Part shown: positions 6,526-7,443 of the stretch, piece by piece
Numbering within the stretch: position 1 is the stretch's first letter
Layout: the number at the start of each line of letters is the position of its first letter
NCBI GenBank assembly: GCA_001775255.1
Contig: MFCJ01000038.1
Coordinates: forward strand, 1-7,443
From: Candidatus Dadabacteria bacterium RIFCSPHIGHO2_12_FULL_53_21
Lineage (GTDB): Bacteria; Desulfobacterota_D; UBA1144; Nemesobacterales; UBA2774
Length of the DNA stretch: 7,443 nt
Direction: 5' to 3'
Notes under the pieces: model-generated
Seen by the model: only the letters and a program-made list of their open reading frames with translations
Told to the model about the DNA's origin: nothing
Database searches by the model: none
Made by a program: the position numbers and the translations under genes

Positions 6526-6724
6526 CCCCGGCGTCCCTTTATTTTGAAGGACAGATATGGCAATATCTCGGGTGGTGTAAATACATACCCTATAATCGAT
6601 CGAGAGATAAACACAATCGGGATATTTACTTTTCTGCTTTTTCAGAGCGGATTTATTATTATGGTGGTACAATCCCTCCGACAAGAAATATAATCCGGCC
6701 CGGAAGGGTCTATAATATAGTATC
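6526..6724 (+). other. 199-base AT-rich gap with three TATAAT hexamers
   Basis: No gene is supported here. TATAAT occurs at 6591-6596, 6689-6694 and 6711-6716, none with a convincing -35. Small hairpins are AGATAT-GGCA-ATATCT (6553-6568) and CCCTCCG (6674-6680) with CGGAAGGG (6701-6708, one bulge). The second one places the only purine-rich ribosome-site candidate, GGAAGGG (6702-6708), in its 3' arm, 16 bases from the next start codon. TCCGG-C-CCGGA at 6694-6704 is a competing tight inverted repeat. The region is probably a promoter and leader for the last gene. Confidence 0.4.
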
Positions 6725-7443
6725 ATGACCGAGCTAAAACAGCGTTTTTCAATCATCATCCCCACATACGGACGGCCAAAGCAGCTCAAAGAGTGCCTGG
6801 ATTCGGTAGCCGAGATCGCATATCCCAGGGATGGCTACGAGGTCATCGTTGTCGACGACGGCAGCAAGACCTCCCTCGAAGAAATCGTCAGAGCGTTTCA
6901 GAAAAGAATCAACGTAAGACTTATAAGACAGGATAATGCGGGGCCCGCGACCGCGCGAAACCGAGGCGCCGCGGAATCGAGCGGCAAGTATCTCGCATTT
7001 ACCGACGATGACTGCAAACCCTCGCAGCACTGGCTCACGAGATTGGAAGAGGCGTTGAATCCGAATCCGGAACTATTAGTCGCGGGACGGACGGTCAATG
7101 ATCTGCCGGACAATTCCTATTCCTCCACGAGCCAGATCATCGCCGATTTTCTCTATTCCTACTATAATAGAGAAGACGCGAGGTTTATAGCCTCAAACAA
7201 TATGGCGCTATCAAAAGAGCAATTCCTCAAGGTTGGGGGATTCGATACAACCTTTCCACTCGCCGCCGCCGAGGACAGGGAATTCTGCGACAGGTATCTC
7301 TATAAGGGATTCAAGACGTTATATGCCCCTGAGGCAATCGTGCGCCACGCCCACCCGCTTACATTGGGCAAATTCTTCAGACAGCATTTTAATTACGGCA
7401 AGGGCGCGCATCAGTTCCACAAAATACGGGCGAGCCGCAGCCT
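6725..7443 (+). CDS. family-2 glycosyltransferase, cut by the right edge
   Basis: The frame stays open from ATG 6725 to the end of the window (239 codons and two bases, no stop). It shows a canonical inverting GT-A glycosyltransferase. F-S-I-I-I-P-T-Y-G-R (8-17) is the first strand, V-V-D44-D45-G-S (42-47) binds the nucleotide, and N71-A-G-P-A-T-A-R-N79-R-G is the conserved donor loop. F92-T-D94-D95-D96-C...P99...W103-L is the DxD metal site, N158-N-M-A-L and G171-G-F-D-T-T-F form the acceptor region, and E183-D184-R-E-F supplies the catalytic acid/base pair. R207-H208-A-H210 follows, and a basic, aromatic tail typical of membrane-associated members begins near 215. The protein probably extends by tens of residues or more. 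It would add a sugar to a carrier-linked glycan. Unlike the first family-2 gene here it keeps all motifs. Start choice rests on the motif beginning eight residues in; a distant GGAAGGG and a TATAAT 8 bases upstream leave the leader uncertain. Confidence 0.93.
   Translation, partial: MTELKQRFSIIIPTYGRPKQLKECLDSVAEIAYPRDGYEVIVVDDGSKTSLEEIVRAFQKRINVRLIRQDNAGPATARNRGAAESSGKYLAFTDDDCKPSQHWLTRLEEALNPNPELLVAGRTVNDLPDNSYSSTSQIIADFLYSYYNREDARFIASNNMALSKEQFLKVGGFDTTFPLAAAEDREFCDRYLYKGFKTLYAPEAIVRHAHPLTLGKFFRQHFNYGKGAHQFHKIRASRS

Noticed and set aside
6528..6552. Possible terminator after the phosphatase-superfamily gene (GTCC...GGAC around TTTATTTTG)
   Set aside because: The stem is short with a bulge and is not followed by a T run.
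6661..6693. Ten-codon upstream reading frame before the last glycosyltransferase
   Set aside because: Too short to support and without a ribosome site or regulatory codon pattern.
6522..6728. Open frame of 68 codons starting with TTG that fills the gap and overlaps the ATG of the last gene by four bases
   Set aside because: The overlap geometry is attractive, but there is no ribosome site. The product is rich in Tyr, Arg and Ile as expected from AT-rich non-coding sequence, and no family motif is visible.
6469..6789. Minus-strand open frame of 106 codons over the same gap
   Set aside because: It overlaps the ends of two well-supported genes and has no recognisable domain; it reads as a chance frame.

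Overview
The window looks like part of a bacterial surface-glycan biosynthesis locus. It carries six genes, all on the + strand. In order they encode a sugar-type Gfo/Idh/MocA oxidoreductase, a variant family-2 glycosyltransferase, a GT4 (GT-B) glycosyltransferase, a polytopic HTTM / vitamin K-dependent carboxylase-like membrane protein, an alkaline-phosphatase-superfamily protein, and a canonical family-2 glycosyltransferase cut by the right edge. Base composition is middling, with AT-rich gaps and sigma70-like hexamers, so a bacterium is clear. Nothing in the window fixes the phylum. There are no RNA genes, mobile elements or CRISPR arrays that I can support.

Layout. Positions 50-1084 hold the oxidoreductase. 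After a 72-base gap comes the variant glycosyltransferase (1157-2140), followed closely by the GT4 enzyme (2167-3351, or from a TTG at 2137 that overlaps the previous stop). A second 72-base gap contains a long imperfect hairpin, and then the HTTM-like membrane protein runs from 3424 to 4923. A 78-base gap carries the best promoter-like sequence of the window, almost touching the start codon of the phosphatase-superfamily gene (5002-6525). A 199-base AT-rich gap with three TATAAT hexamers precedes the last glycosyltransferase (6725 to beyond 7443).

How the genes could work together (inference). The oxidoreductase would modify a nucleotide sugar. The three glycosyltransferases would build a glycan on a membrane carrier. 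The HTTM protein and the phosphatase-superfamily protein would modify, transfer or trim a group on that glycan or its donor. The last two are the least understood parts. The HTTM protein keeps a Lys in the position that I recall as the carboxylase catalytic base. The phosphatase-superfamily protein has replaced several metal ligands that are canonical for nucleotide pyrophosphatases, and it has no signal peptide. The variant glycosyltransferase lacks a DxD. This set of non-canonical enzymes is the best candidate here for something undescribed.
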